Positions 41,554 to 47,956 of a stretch of DNA of 47,956 nt are shown here, piece after piece. A program made the translations under genes and the position numbers. Within the stretch, counting starts at the first letter, position 1, and every line of letters starts with the position of its first letter. The stretch is from Treponemataceae bacterium (GTDB lineage: Bacteria; Spirochaetota; Spirochaetia; Treponematales; Treponemataceae), in contig JAKSTR010000011.1 in the NCBI GenBank assembly GCA_024402495.1, positions 1 to 47,956 on the forward strand, read 5' to 3'. The notes beneath the pieces were generated by a model. That model did no database searches and had not been told where the DNA came from. It saw nothing but the letters and a program-made list of their open reading frames with translations.

Positions 41554-41572
41554 GATATTTCTGGCAAAAAAG

Positions 41573-41608
41573 AACGGCGGTAATTTACAGACCGCCGTTT
41601 GTTTTTTT
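41573..41608 (+). terminator. terminator of the flaG-fliD operon
   Basis: AACGGCGGT/ACCGCCGTT, 9-nt loop, then TTGTTTTTTT. Confidence 0.9.
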
Positions 41609-41681
41609 AAATACCCAAACGTTTGCTATAATTCAACTGAAAAATGCCAAATAATTAAATTTTTGTTTTATATACAAATGC

Positions 41682-41710
41682 TTGTGTTTTAGAAGAAAAC
41701 GGAGTATAAT
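41682..41710 (+). promoter_or_regulatory. promoter of the small protein-tsaE-tsaB operon
   Basis: TTGTGT, 17 nt, TATAAT, 26 nt before the first start codon. Confidence 0.7.
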
Positions 41711-41736
41711 AAACTACTATTTTATGGAGTTTTTAT

Positions 41737-41997
41737 ATGAGAGTTCTGGAATTAAAGAATTTGTACAGCGAAGATATCGGGCTATATTACAGACGCAATT
41801 ACTCAGCCCTCGCCGTTTTGGAACTGCCTATAAAAACAACAGAAGTACCGATTGATTTTATTATTGAAATCGGGCCGCTTGGAAACAAGGAAATTTACAT
41901 CGATTTAAAAAAGAGTGTTGACTATCCGCTTATTCCGCTGAAAAAAAACATAAAAGAATATATATTGAATAAAGATAAAGAAGGATTACTCGTCTGA
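41737..41997 (+). CDS. small conserved hypothetical protein
   Basis: 86 residues, beginning MRVLELKNLYSEDIGLYYRR, with a beta-rich middle and a basic C-terminus (KKNIKEYILNKDKEG). No recognised domain. GGAG precedes the ATG. Its stop TGA overlaps the CTG start proposed for tsaE (CTGA), so it is the lead gene of the tsaE-tsaB operon. Confidence 0.8.
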   Translation: MRVLELKNLYSEDIGLYYRRNYSALAVLELPIKTTEVPIDFIIEIGPLGNKEIYIDLKKSVDYPLIPLKKNIKEYILNKDKEGLLV

Positions 41998-42428
41998 TTA
42001 CCCTACAAACCACCACTGCCGAAGAAACAATAGCCCTGGGCGAAAAAATTGGTGCGTGCCTTAAACCCGGCGACGTGCTTGCCATGGAAGGAACTTTAGC
42101 AGCAGGCAAAACAACCATTACAAAAGGCATTGCAAAAGCTTTAGGCATTACGGAAGACATTACAAGCCCGACATTTACAATCGTTTCGGAATATGAAGGC
42201 AACCTGCATTTATTTCATATTGACGTTTACCGCCTTGATTCCTGCGAAGATTTTGTAAATCTGGGTTCTGACGAAATGCTTTACAGTGACGGCGTTTGCA
42301 TAATTGAATGGAGCGAAAAGATTAAAGACGAACTGCCGCCTAAAACCATTACAATCAAGCTTGAAACCCAGTCAGATTCCAGCAGAATTGTAACTATCAG
42401 CAACTGGCCTTATGGAGATTTAAAATAA
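41994..42428 (+). CDS. tsaE: tRNA threonylcarbamoyladenosine ATPase TsaE, with probable CTG start
   Basis: ATPase of the t6A modification complex with TsaB and TsaD. 144 residues: TTTAEETIALGEKI, Walker A in EGTLAAGKTTITKG, then SPTFTIVSEYEG and FHIDVYRL, and a C-terminal IIEWSEKI. The region before Walker A is conserved in TsaE but the frame has no ATG, GTG or TTG upstream of it; the first are GTG/ATG at about 42066/42075, which would cut it off. CTG at 41994 is in frame, overlaps the preceding stop as CTGA, and has AGAAGG 9 nt upstream. I therefore call CTG the start. Its stop overlaps tsaB (TAATG). Confidence 0.88.
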   Translation: MITLQTTTAEETIALGEKIGACLKPGDVLAMEGTLAAGKTTITKGIAKALGITEDITSPTFTIVSEYEGNLHLFHIDVYRLDSCEDFVNLGSDEMLYSDGVCIIEWSEKIKDELPPKTITIKLETQSDSSRIVTISNWPYGDLK

Positions 42429-43102
42429 TGAAAGCTTTGGCAATTGACAGTTCTACACCACGAATTTCTTTTGCAGCATTTAACGGAAACCTTAAAGCAA
42501 GTTTTATAATGGATGCCAGTTTAAGACAGTCCGAAAAACTTGTACCGGCAATTGAACACGTATTAAAGCAGGCAGAACTAGAAGTTAAAGATTTGGAATT
42601 TCTGGTAACTGCTACAGGACCGGGGTCTTTTACAGGATTGCGCCTTGGTTTTGCCGCCTTAAAAGCCGTTCAAATGGCTGCAGGCTGCCCTTTATACGGC
42701 GTGCCAACATTAAACGCATACCAAAACGCCTTTGCCGATTTTAAAGGCACTGTAGTGCCGGTTTTGGACGCCAAAAAAGAACGTTTTTATGTTTCAATTT
42801 ACCGTAACGGCGTACAAACCAATGCAGACGCGGATTTGTCGCCGGCAGACGCGCTGAACCTTATTGATACCGAAGAAAACATTCTGCTTTGCGGTGAAGA
42901 TGCAGCCCTTTTTAGGGACAAAATACTGGAACTGCGCCCGACACAGGCTTATACGCTTTTTAACGGGTACGTTTGCAGCGCCGCCCAGCTCTTGTTTATT
43001 GGCGAAAAAATGCATCAGAATGGAGAAGCTGCGCTGAACGATTACGACGGACCTGTTTATATCCGCAAAAGCGAAGCAGAAGAAAACGCTGAAAAAAAAT
43101 GA
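42428..43102 (+). CDS. tsaB: tRNA t6A biosynthesis protein TsaB
   Basis: Scaffold partner of TsaD in t6A synthesis. 224 residues. The ASKHA-type N-terminus MKALAIDSSTPRISFAAF and the GPGSFTGLRLGFAALK motif are intact, with LDAKKERFYVSIY following. Translation is coupled to tsaE by a 1-nt overlap. tsaD and tsaC are not in the window. Confidence 0.94.
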   Translation: MKALAIDSSTPRISFAAFNGNLKASFIMDASLRQSEKLVPAIEHVLKQAELEVKDLEFLVTATGPGSFTGLRLGFAALKAVQMAAGCPLYGVPTLNAYQNAFADFKGTVVPVLDAKKERFYVSIYRNGVQTNADADLSPADALNLIDTEENILLCGEDAALFRDKILELRPTQAYTLFNGYVCSAAQLLFIGEKMHQNGEAALNDYDGPVYIRKSEAEENAEKK

Positions 43103-43183
43103 ACGAATATTGTGCGCAATTGCCGTTCCAAAAAAAGGCTGCGCGCACAAATAATATTTTACAGTTTTAAATACTTTAAAAAC

Positions 43184-43219
43184 AAAAAAGCTGAAAGTTC
43201 TTAAATTTCAGCTTTTTTT
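43184..43219. terminator. bidirectional terminator between tsaB and csrA
   Basis: AAAAAAGCTGAAA/TTTCAGCTTTTTTT with a 9-nt loop; it serves the convergent genes. Confidence 0.85.
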
Positions 43220-43270
43220 ATGCAAATACTAAATGCAATTTCTATTTTACCGGTTTTACCAAATGCAAGC

Positions 43271-43498
43271 CTAGTTCAATTTGCTGAACATTGACAGAGC
43301 ATCAAGGTTCTGGGCGCTGACCAGGGCTGCACGGTTTTCAGTTTGAATTGCATTATAAACTTCCTGACGAAAAACCTTTACATCTTTTGGAGCTTCTACG
43401 CCGATTTTTACCTGCTCGCCCCTAACTTCGATAATTGTAATGGTTATATCGTTTCCAATTTTTATTTTTTCGTTTGTTTTTCGGGTTAAAATCAGCAT
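43271..43498 (-). CDS. csrA: carbon storage regulator CsrA
   Basis: RNA-binding translational regulator that recognises GGA in hairpin loops. 75 residues: [46 protein letters not shown] are the family core, with a ~25-residue C-terminal tail. Its ATG overlaps the end of fliW by 7 nt. In Bacillus, CsrA represses flagellin translation and FliW relieves it; the GGA-rich flaB leaders here fit. Confidence 0.96.
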   Translation of the reverse strand: MLILTRKTNEKIKIGNDITITIIEVRGEQVKIGVEAPKDVKVFRQEVYNAIQTENRAALVSAQNLDALSMFSKLN

Positions 43499-43935
43499 TT
43501 TTTACCCCGTTTCAATTCTTCAAGAATATTGTGCTTTGTTGCCCAGCGCGAATCGCAGGAAATAATCTGAATACACTTATTATTCTTTCTGTTAAAAATA
43601 AGCGGTCCCTGCAAGTTTGCAGTTACAGCAGAACCGTCTGCCGGCAAAGTAACAATAGCCATTACTTGAACATCTTCAGGCGAAGTAATGCCGATTGATT
43701 TCAGGCTTTCATCATCAACGTCAACTTCGTAATCCTGACAAAATAAAAAAGGATCAATCAGCAAAAATGAGAGTTCACTATTTTCAATTGACTGAAACCA
43801 CATAAAAGGTTTGTGCTCAGACTGAATCATTGCAAAAGAATGAAATTCTTCAAAACCGAACAGACCGTCTGGAATTGAATAAATCGAATCTTCCGTAACA
43901 TTTACAGTGCCCATTGTTCTTGTCTTAATTTCCAT
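43492..43935 (-). CDS. fliW: flagellar assembly factor FliW
   Basis: Binds flagellin and CsrA to couple flagellin synthesis to secretion. 147 residues from the ATG at 43935 (AGGG 6 nt upstream); an in-frame ATG 15 nt earlier is less likely. Family motifs: [31 protein letters not shown], and [12 protein letters not shown] near the end. Immediately upstream of csrA with overlap, downstream of flgL. Confidence 0.95.
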   Translation of the reverse strand: MEIKTRTMGTVNVTEDSIYSIPDGLFGFEEFHSFAMIQSEHKPFMWFQSIENSELSFLLIDPFLFCQDYEVDVDDESLKSIGITSPEDVQVMAIVTLPADGSAVTANLQGPLIFNRKNNKCIQIISCDSRWATKHNILEELKRGKKC

Positions 43936-43956
43936 ATAATCCCTGTGCATTTAGAC

Positions 43957-44009
43957 AAAAAAACGCTACTTTACAAATTCAACCTGCGGTAAAATTCTGA
44001 AAAGTAGCG
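43957..44009 (-). terminator. terminator between flgL and fliW
   Basis: On the minus strand CGCTACTTT/AAAGTAGCG encloses ~28 nt and is followed by TTTTTTT. It implies that fliW-csrA are partly uncoupled from flgL. Confidence 0.65.
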
Positions 44010-44022
44010 GTTTGCTAAATGA

Positions 44023-45270
44023 TTATTTTACATAGTCAAGCAATGTATTTCTATACATTCTTGCCGCTGTACTTAATGTTGCCTGCTGAACGTATTCAAG
44101 CATTTTCAAGTTTGTAATTGCTTCTGTAATATCAAGATCGCCTTCGCGTGCAACCAGATTGTTTACATTAAGGATTTCGTTGCCGATTCTTGCAAGGTTC
44201 TGTCCGGCACGTTCATATTTTGCGCCGCTTTCTGCAAGGTTTCCTGTCAGGCTGCTTATTCCCAAATCGATTGTACCCAGAACGCGGCCGCCAATTGATT
44301 CCTGATCGCCCGCAATCATTGCATCGCGCAAGGCAATTACGGCGTCAAACAGAGAACCGCCTGCAAGACTTGCGGTCGGGTTAATGTTGTTCGGCGGGCG
44401 CTGGCTGGAATCTTTAATCATGCCCAAATCGAACAAAGTTGTCATATCACCCTTGTCTTCAAGCCAAAGCTGACGTGCATCCGTTGTCTGCAATGTCAAG
44501 CCGTTGCTTACCGGGTCAAGGAAAGCTTTTACAGCGGCACCGCTATCGTTGATTTTTGCCATGATAGCATGAATATTATCGCCTGCCTTTAATTTAATTT
44601 CCTTTCCGTCAACAGAAATTACGCCGTCTTCTGGTACAACATAGGAAGTTGCATCGCGCATACCAAAAAGTGTCTGCTGTTCTGCCCAAAAGATGCGGCT
44701 GCCGGCGTGCGAGGTTTCCAGATACTGACCTTCGTCAACTTCAATATTCTGGCTTTCTACGTTGCCGTTATACATTACGTTTGTAATAAGCATTTCGCCT
44801 GCACCCGGAACAGAACCGTATACAACATCAAAAGCAGTTGTATTGCTGCGCGTACCGGCAAAAAGCGAAGTACCGTCAGGTCCGGTTGCGTTGGCATTAA
44901 GTACCAGTTCTTTCAAAAGTTCGTCAACTTCAATTGACATATTTTTCAAATCTTCCGGTGTGTATGTACCGTGCGCGCCCTGCACTGCAAGTTCGCGTAC
45001 GCGCTGCATTACCTGCAAAGACTGGTTTACATAGCCTTCTGTTACAGAATACTGGTCGCTGATTAACTGGGCATTTTTTTCAAAAGTTTCCAGACGCTTG
45101 CCGTAAGATTCGTAGCGAACCAGGTGACCGGCAGCAATCGGGTCATCGCGCAGCTGCTGAATGCGGCGCTGGCTTCCCATCTGGTTAGAAGCCTTGTTTA
45201 CTCTAAGTTCCTGACGACGCAAATTGTACTGAACGTCGTTATTTGACATATTTGAACTGATTCTGTGCAT
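44023..45270 (-). CDS. flgL: flagellar hook-filament junction protein FlgL
   Basis: Joins FlgK to the filament. 415 residues. The flagellin-like N-terminus (MHRISSNMSNNDVQYNLRRQ; DDPIAAGHLVRYESY) and C-terminus (LDITEAITNLKMLEYVQQAT; TAARMYRNTLLDYV) are coiled-coil; the middle is a variable beta region. AAGGAG lies 8 nt upstream. It follows flgK after 30 bp. Confidence 0.95.
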   Translation of the reverse strand: MHRISSNMSNNDVQYNLRRQELRVNKASNQMGSQRRIQQLRDDPIAAGHLVRYESYGKRLETFEKNAQLISDQYSVTEGYVNQSLQVMQRVRELAVQGAHGTYTPEDLKNMSIEVDELLKELVLNANATGPDGTSLFAGTRSNTTAFDVVYGSVPGAGEMLITNVMYNGNVESQNIEVDEGQYLETSHAGSRIFWAEQQTLFGMRDATSYVVPEDGVISVDGKEIKLKAGDNIHAIMAKINDSGAAVKAFLDPVSNGLTLQTTDARQLWLEDKGDMTTLFDLGMIKDSSQRPPNNINPTASLAGGSLFDAVIALRDAMIAGDQESIGGRVLGTIDLGISSLTGNLAESGAKYERAGQNLARIGNEILNVNNLVAREGDLDITEAITNLKMLEYVQQATLSTAARMYRNTLLDYVK

Positions 45271-45300
45271 TTTTAAGCTCCTTTTTTTAGGCTAAACGGC

Positions 45301-47211
45301 TTACACGCCCAAACGGTTGATAACTGTATCAAGCATTTCGTCCATAACGGTAACAATTTTTGCTGCTGCGTTATATCCGTGCTGAAATTTAATGATGTCA
45401 GCAAGTTCTTCATCAATATTTACGCCCGAAATTGATTCGCGCAAAGAACGCAAGTCTTCCATAATAGAACGCTGGCTTGCCAGATTCATTTCTGCCTGTT
45501 CGCCTTTTAAGCCAACATGAGTAACAGAATCGGCAAAATAATCGTCCAATGTAGCAGAACGTCCAATCATAATATTTGAATTGCGCAGACCGGCAATTTC
45601 CAGAGCAGCGCGACCGTCACCGTCTTCGCGGCTTGTATTGTAAATCGGGTAACTTGCTGCTACAGAAAGCACATCGCGCTTCAATGCCGGGTTAATTTCA
45701 AAATATGCGGCAGGGTCTGCAACCGGTGCAACGCTGAACTGTGCGCCGCTTTCCAGCTTGCCTGAAACAACTTCGGCTGTATCTGCAACAAAAGCGTTTA
45801 CGGCATCTGCTCTTGCAAAATCAAAAGCCCCTTCTTCACCGCGGCCGCGCAAAATGCCTGCGTAGCCAACCAGAAAGTGACCGCTGTCTTCAATATGGCG
45901 AATTACAAAATCAGGATTTGCAGAATCGTAAGCAGTTGTTGCCTTTAAAACCAGCTTGTTATTTTTGTCCAGATAAGCTTTTACTTCGCCGTCGTAATCG
46001 TTAATGCGCTTTACAACTGCGGCAACGCTGTCTGTTGAATAATACGGCACCTGAATATTTGAATTTTTGCCGGAAATTGTGATTGTTCCTTCAAGACCAA
46101 TCTGTTCTGTTTCTTTCAGGCTGTTTTTGCCGCTTACACGGAAAATATAGGAAGTATCTTCAACACCGTCACCGTTGCGGTCATAATTTCCGTTTACGTT
46201 CATAACGAACGGCTGTTCAACAAAAAAGTCCAGGCCTGTTACGTTGTTTGCACCGATTGCGTTGCGGTGAACATCATTAACAAGGTCGGCAAAGTTCATA
46301 ACCATTGTATTAAGGTTCTGCTTTTCGTAGCGAATGTCCACGTCGCGCAATTCAATTAATGCGCCAAGAGAACCGCCAGTAATAACAGCATCGTTTTCTG
46401 TATCTGCCCAAATTACTTTAGAATAACCTGTGCCGTCCAAAATCGGTTCAACAGCAAAATTGCGTGCAACCTTGCCCTGTACCAAAATATGTCCGTCAAT
46501 ATGAACCATAAATTCATCCGGGTCGCGGTCGTCTGTAGTTACGTTGATAAGGCTGGAAAGTTTTTCAACAAGCAAATCGCGGCGGTCAAGCAAATCGTTA
46601 GGATTATCGCCCATTGCCTTGGAATTAACGATTTCTCTGTTAATTTCTGCAATCTGGTTTGTAATATCGTTAACCTGTTTTACGGAAGCTTCAATGTCAC
46701 CGTTGATGAGCGTATTGATGCCTTCCAAACCCTTGTGGCGGTTATGAATTGAGTTTACAAGCGAATCACCGCGGCTGATTACCGACATACGGGCAGCTGT
46801 AGATTCAGGATACATGCTGAGTTCCTGCCATGATTCCCAGAATTTATCCATGGTTGTTCTGATTGAAACGTTATCAGGTTCGTTGTAAACGTTTTCAATC
46901 ATGAAATAATATTTTTCGCGGGTTTCCCAATAGCTTTCCTGATTGCTTTGGGCAACAATACGTTTATCAAGCATTTCGTCGCGGATGCGTTCAATGCTTT
47001 GTACCGTAACGCCCTGACCAATCTGTCCTGGTGTTTCCGCGCGGCTTAAATCCGGGCGGTAAATCGGGTCAAAAGCCCGTACCTGTACACGCTGGCGCGA
47101 ATAGCCTTCGGTATCAGCGTTAGAAACGTTATGTCCAGCAGTATTGATTGCCTGAGCCTGAGCCATAAGGCTGCGTTTGCCCATTTCGATACCTGCAAAT
47201 GAAGATGCCAT
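45301..47211 (-). CDS. flgK: flagellar hook-associated protein FlgK
   Basis: First junction protein on the hook. 636 residues. N-terminal rod/hook motif: GKRSLMAQAQAINTAGHNVS, then NADTEGYSRQRVQV; the C-terminal end GVNIDEELADIIKFQHGYNA and AAKIVTVMDEMLDTVINRLG is diagnostic. The middle is variable. AAGGAG precedes the ATG. A TTGAAAG/CTTTCAA hairpin lies upstream at 47233-47260. Confidence 0.97.
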   Translation of the reverse strand: MASSFAGIEMGKRSLMAQAQAINTAGHNVSNADTEGYSRQRVQVRAFDPIYRPDLSRAETPGQIGQGVTVQSIERIRDEMLDKRIVAQSNQESYWETREKYYFMIENVYNEPDNVSIRTTMDKFWESWQELSMYPESTAARMSVISRGDSLVNSIHNRHKGLEGINTLINGDIEASVKQVNDITNQIAEINREIVNSKAMGDNPNDLLDRRDLLVEKLSSLINVTTDDRDPDEFMVHIDGHILVQGKVARNFAVEPILDGTGYSKVIWADTENDAVITGGSLGALIELRDVDIRYEKQNLNTMVMNFADLVNDVHRNAIGANNVTGLDFFVEQPFVMNVNGNYDRNGDGVEDTSYIFRVSGKNSLKETEQIGLEGTITISGKNSNIQVPYYSTDSVAAVVKRINDYDGEVKAYLDKNNKLVLKATTAYDSANPDFVIRHIEDSGHFLVGYAGILRGRGEEGAFDFARADAVNAFVADTAEVVSGKLESGAQFSVAPVADPAAYFEINPALKRDVLSVAASYPIYNTSREDGDGRAALEIAGLRNSNIMIGRSATLDDYFADSVTHVGLKGEQAEMNLASQRSIMEDLRSLRESISGVNIDEELADIIKFQHGYNAAAKIVTVMDEMLDTVINRLGV

Positions 47212-47320
47212 AGTAAACTCCTTTTTACCGTCTTGAAAGAAACTTTAACAAAGCTTTCAAAACCATCTATATAAATGCTTAATTTACAAATAAATAAACG
47301 AACCGTAATTTCCTAAGAAA

Positions 47321-47812
47321 CTACATCATCCTGTCCAGCACAACAGATTCGGGCATTGCATTAACCAGCCTGCCCTTTTTTGAATAAACCGTATTGCGTG
47401 CCTGCGGCACAGCGTTGTTGAAAACGCCCTGCAGAAAGTCTTTGGTTACCCTAATATAGTCAGAAAGTGCATCGTTTTCGATTTTTGAAACGGCAAGTTT
47501 TTGCCGCATTAAACGGAAATTTTCCAAAACCGCCTGACGCAAATCAAGCGAAAACATATGTGCAATTTGATAAACGTCCAAAGTTTCGTTGCCGGTAAAA
47601 TTGCATACAAGCTGCGAGCGGTAAGCTTCAAGCTTTGTAAACTGTTCAGACAAGCCCTGTATGCGCTGAATTGAAACATCAAGGCGTTCCCAGTCACGGT
47701 TTGTAACAGTTTCGCGGATAAGTCTTTGTTCAGTTAAAATCGCATTAAGCAAATCGTTCTGCTTAACCAAAATATCGTTAATTTCCATAGCAACAGAATC
47801 ACTTCTATTCAT
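47321..47812 (-). CDS. flgN: FlgN-like flagellar chaperone
   Basis: 163 residues, predicted helical coiled coil without signal, as in FlgN, the export chaperone for FlgK and FlgL. The N-terminal MEINDILVKQNDLLNAILTE and central DWERLDVSIQRIQGLSEQF helices support this. The position directly before flgK-flgL is the strongest evidence. GGGAG lies 6 nt before the ATG. Confidence 0.8.
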   Translation of the reverse strand: MNRSDSVAMEINDILVKQNDLLNAILTEQRLIRETVTNRDWERLDVSIQRIQGLSEQFTKLEAYRSQLVCNFTGNETLDVYQIAHMFSLDLRQAVLENFRLMRQKLAVSKIENDALSDYIRVTKDFLQGVFNNAVPQARNTVYSKKGRLVNAMPESVVLDRMM

Positions 47813-47839
47813 GCGCTTCTCCCTATACTCCTTTACTGA

Positions 47840-47866
47840 GTATCGGAATTCGATTTTAAAACCTTA
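47840..47866 (-). promoter_or_regulatory. sigma-28 promoter of the flgN-flgK-flgL operon
   Basis: On the minus strand TAAGGTTT, exactly 11 nt, TCCGATAC; against the FliA consensus TAAAGTTT-N11-GCCGATAA it matches 13 of 16 positions. It lies 27 nt before the flgN ATG. Confidence 0.65.
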
Positions 47867-47956
47867 ACAGATTGTGAAAAATTGTGAATTTTTATTCGCG
47901 CGGGCAGGTTTTTCAAGAAGACTGAACGGAAAAATGCTTGCGGTAATTTTTATTTA
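47867..47956. other. upstream end of window, no gene seen
   Basis: About 90 bp of AT-rich sequence without a start codon and frame of useful length; it is upstream of the flgN promoter. Confidence 0.5.

Overview
The window looks like the chromosome of a host-associated Treponema (Spirochaetes). Evidence: two tandem FlaB-type core flagellins, a Treponema-style flagellar set (FlaG, FliD, FlgN, FlgK, FlgL, FliW, CsrA), AT-rich spacers, and Treponema-type housekeeping genes. I infer the genus from gene content; the species is not identified.

Layout. 1-4.7 kb: a truncated membrane protein, recO, recJ and an M23 peptidase. 5-11.2 kb: minus-strand housekeeping block (hypotheticals, ligA, trmB, a lipoprotein and a 389-residue conserved protein). 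11.4-13.2 kb: a small accessory island with a SitA-like lipoprotein toxin candidate, a DUF1963-like possible immunity partner and a divergent XRE regulator whose promoter gap is full of TTGCTAAT-type sites. 13.5-16.9 kb: a large membrane protein and dinB. 17.1-21.9 kb: minus-strand TPR/NHL/vWA protein, TPR protein, surE and a divergent galactokinase-like kinase. 22-24.3 kb: lnt and bioY, followed by a 69-bp tandem repeat.

24.7-29.3 kb is the anaerobic ribonucleotide reductase locus: nrdR, nrdD, a separate glycyl-radical/redoxin gene and nrdG. This is the most remarkable part. NrdD stops just after its zinc site and lacks the glycyl-radical loop. That loop sits at the start of the next gene, fused to a glutaredoxin/thioredoxin-like domain. 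Candidate NrdR boxes precede both nrdR and the radical-redoxin gene, so the two halves look co-regulated.

29.5-32.4 kb: tRNA-Met(CAU), an ornithine carbamoyltransferase, a small secreted protein and an NrnA-like DHH phosphoesterase. 32.5-33.8 kb: about 13 diverged copies of a ~94-bp hairpin-forming repeat, next to a sigma-factor-like protein. 35.3-36 kb: rdgB.

36.2-47.9 kb is motility: flaB-flaB-flaG-fliD-hypothetical on the plus strand; a small protein with tsaE and tsaB; then flgN-flgK-flgL and fliW-csrA on the minus strand. Both flagellin leaders carry hairpins and ANGGA motifs. In the second flaB leader a GGA sits exactly in a hairpin loop and another in the Shine-Dalgarno, matching the logic of CsrA/FliW control, and csrA and fliW are in the same window.

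Several genes (recO, lnt, rdgB, probably recJ) have a -10 element ending 6-8 nt before the ATG and no Shine-Dalgarno, suggesting leaderless transcripts.
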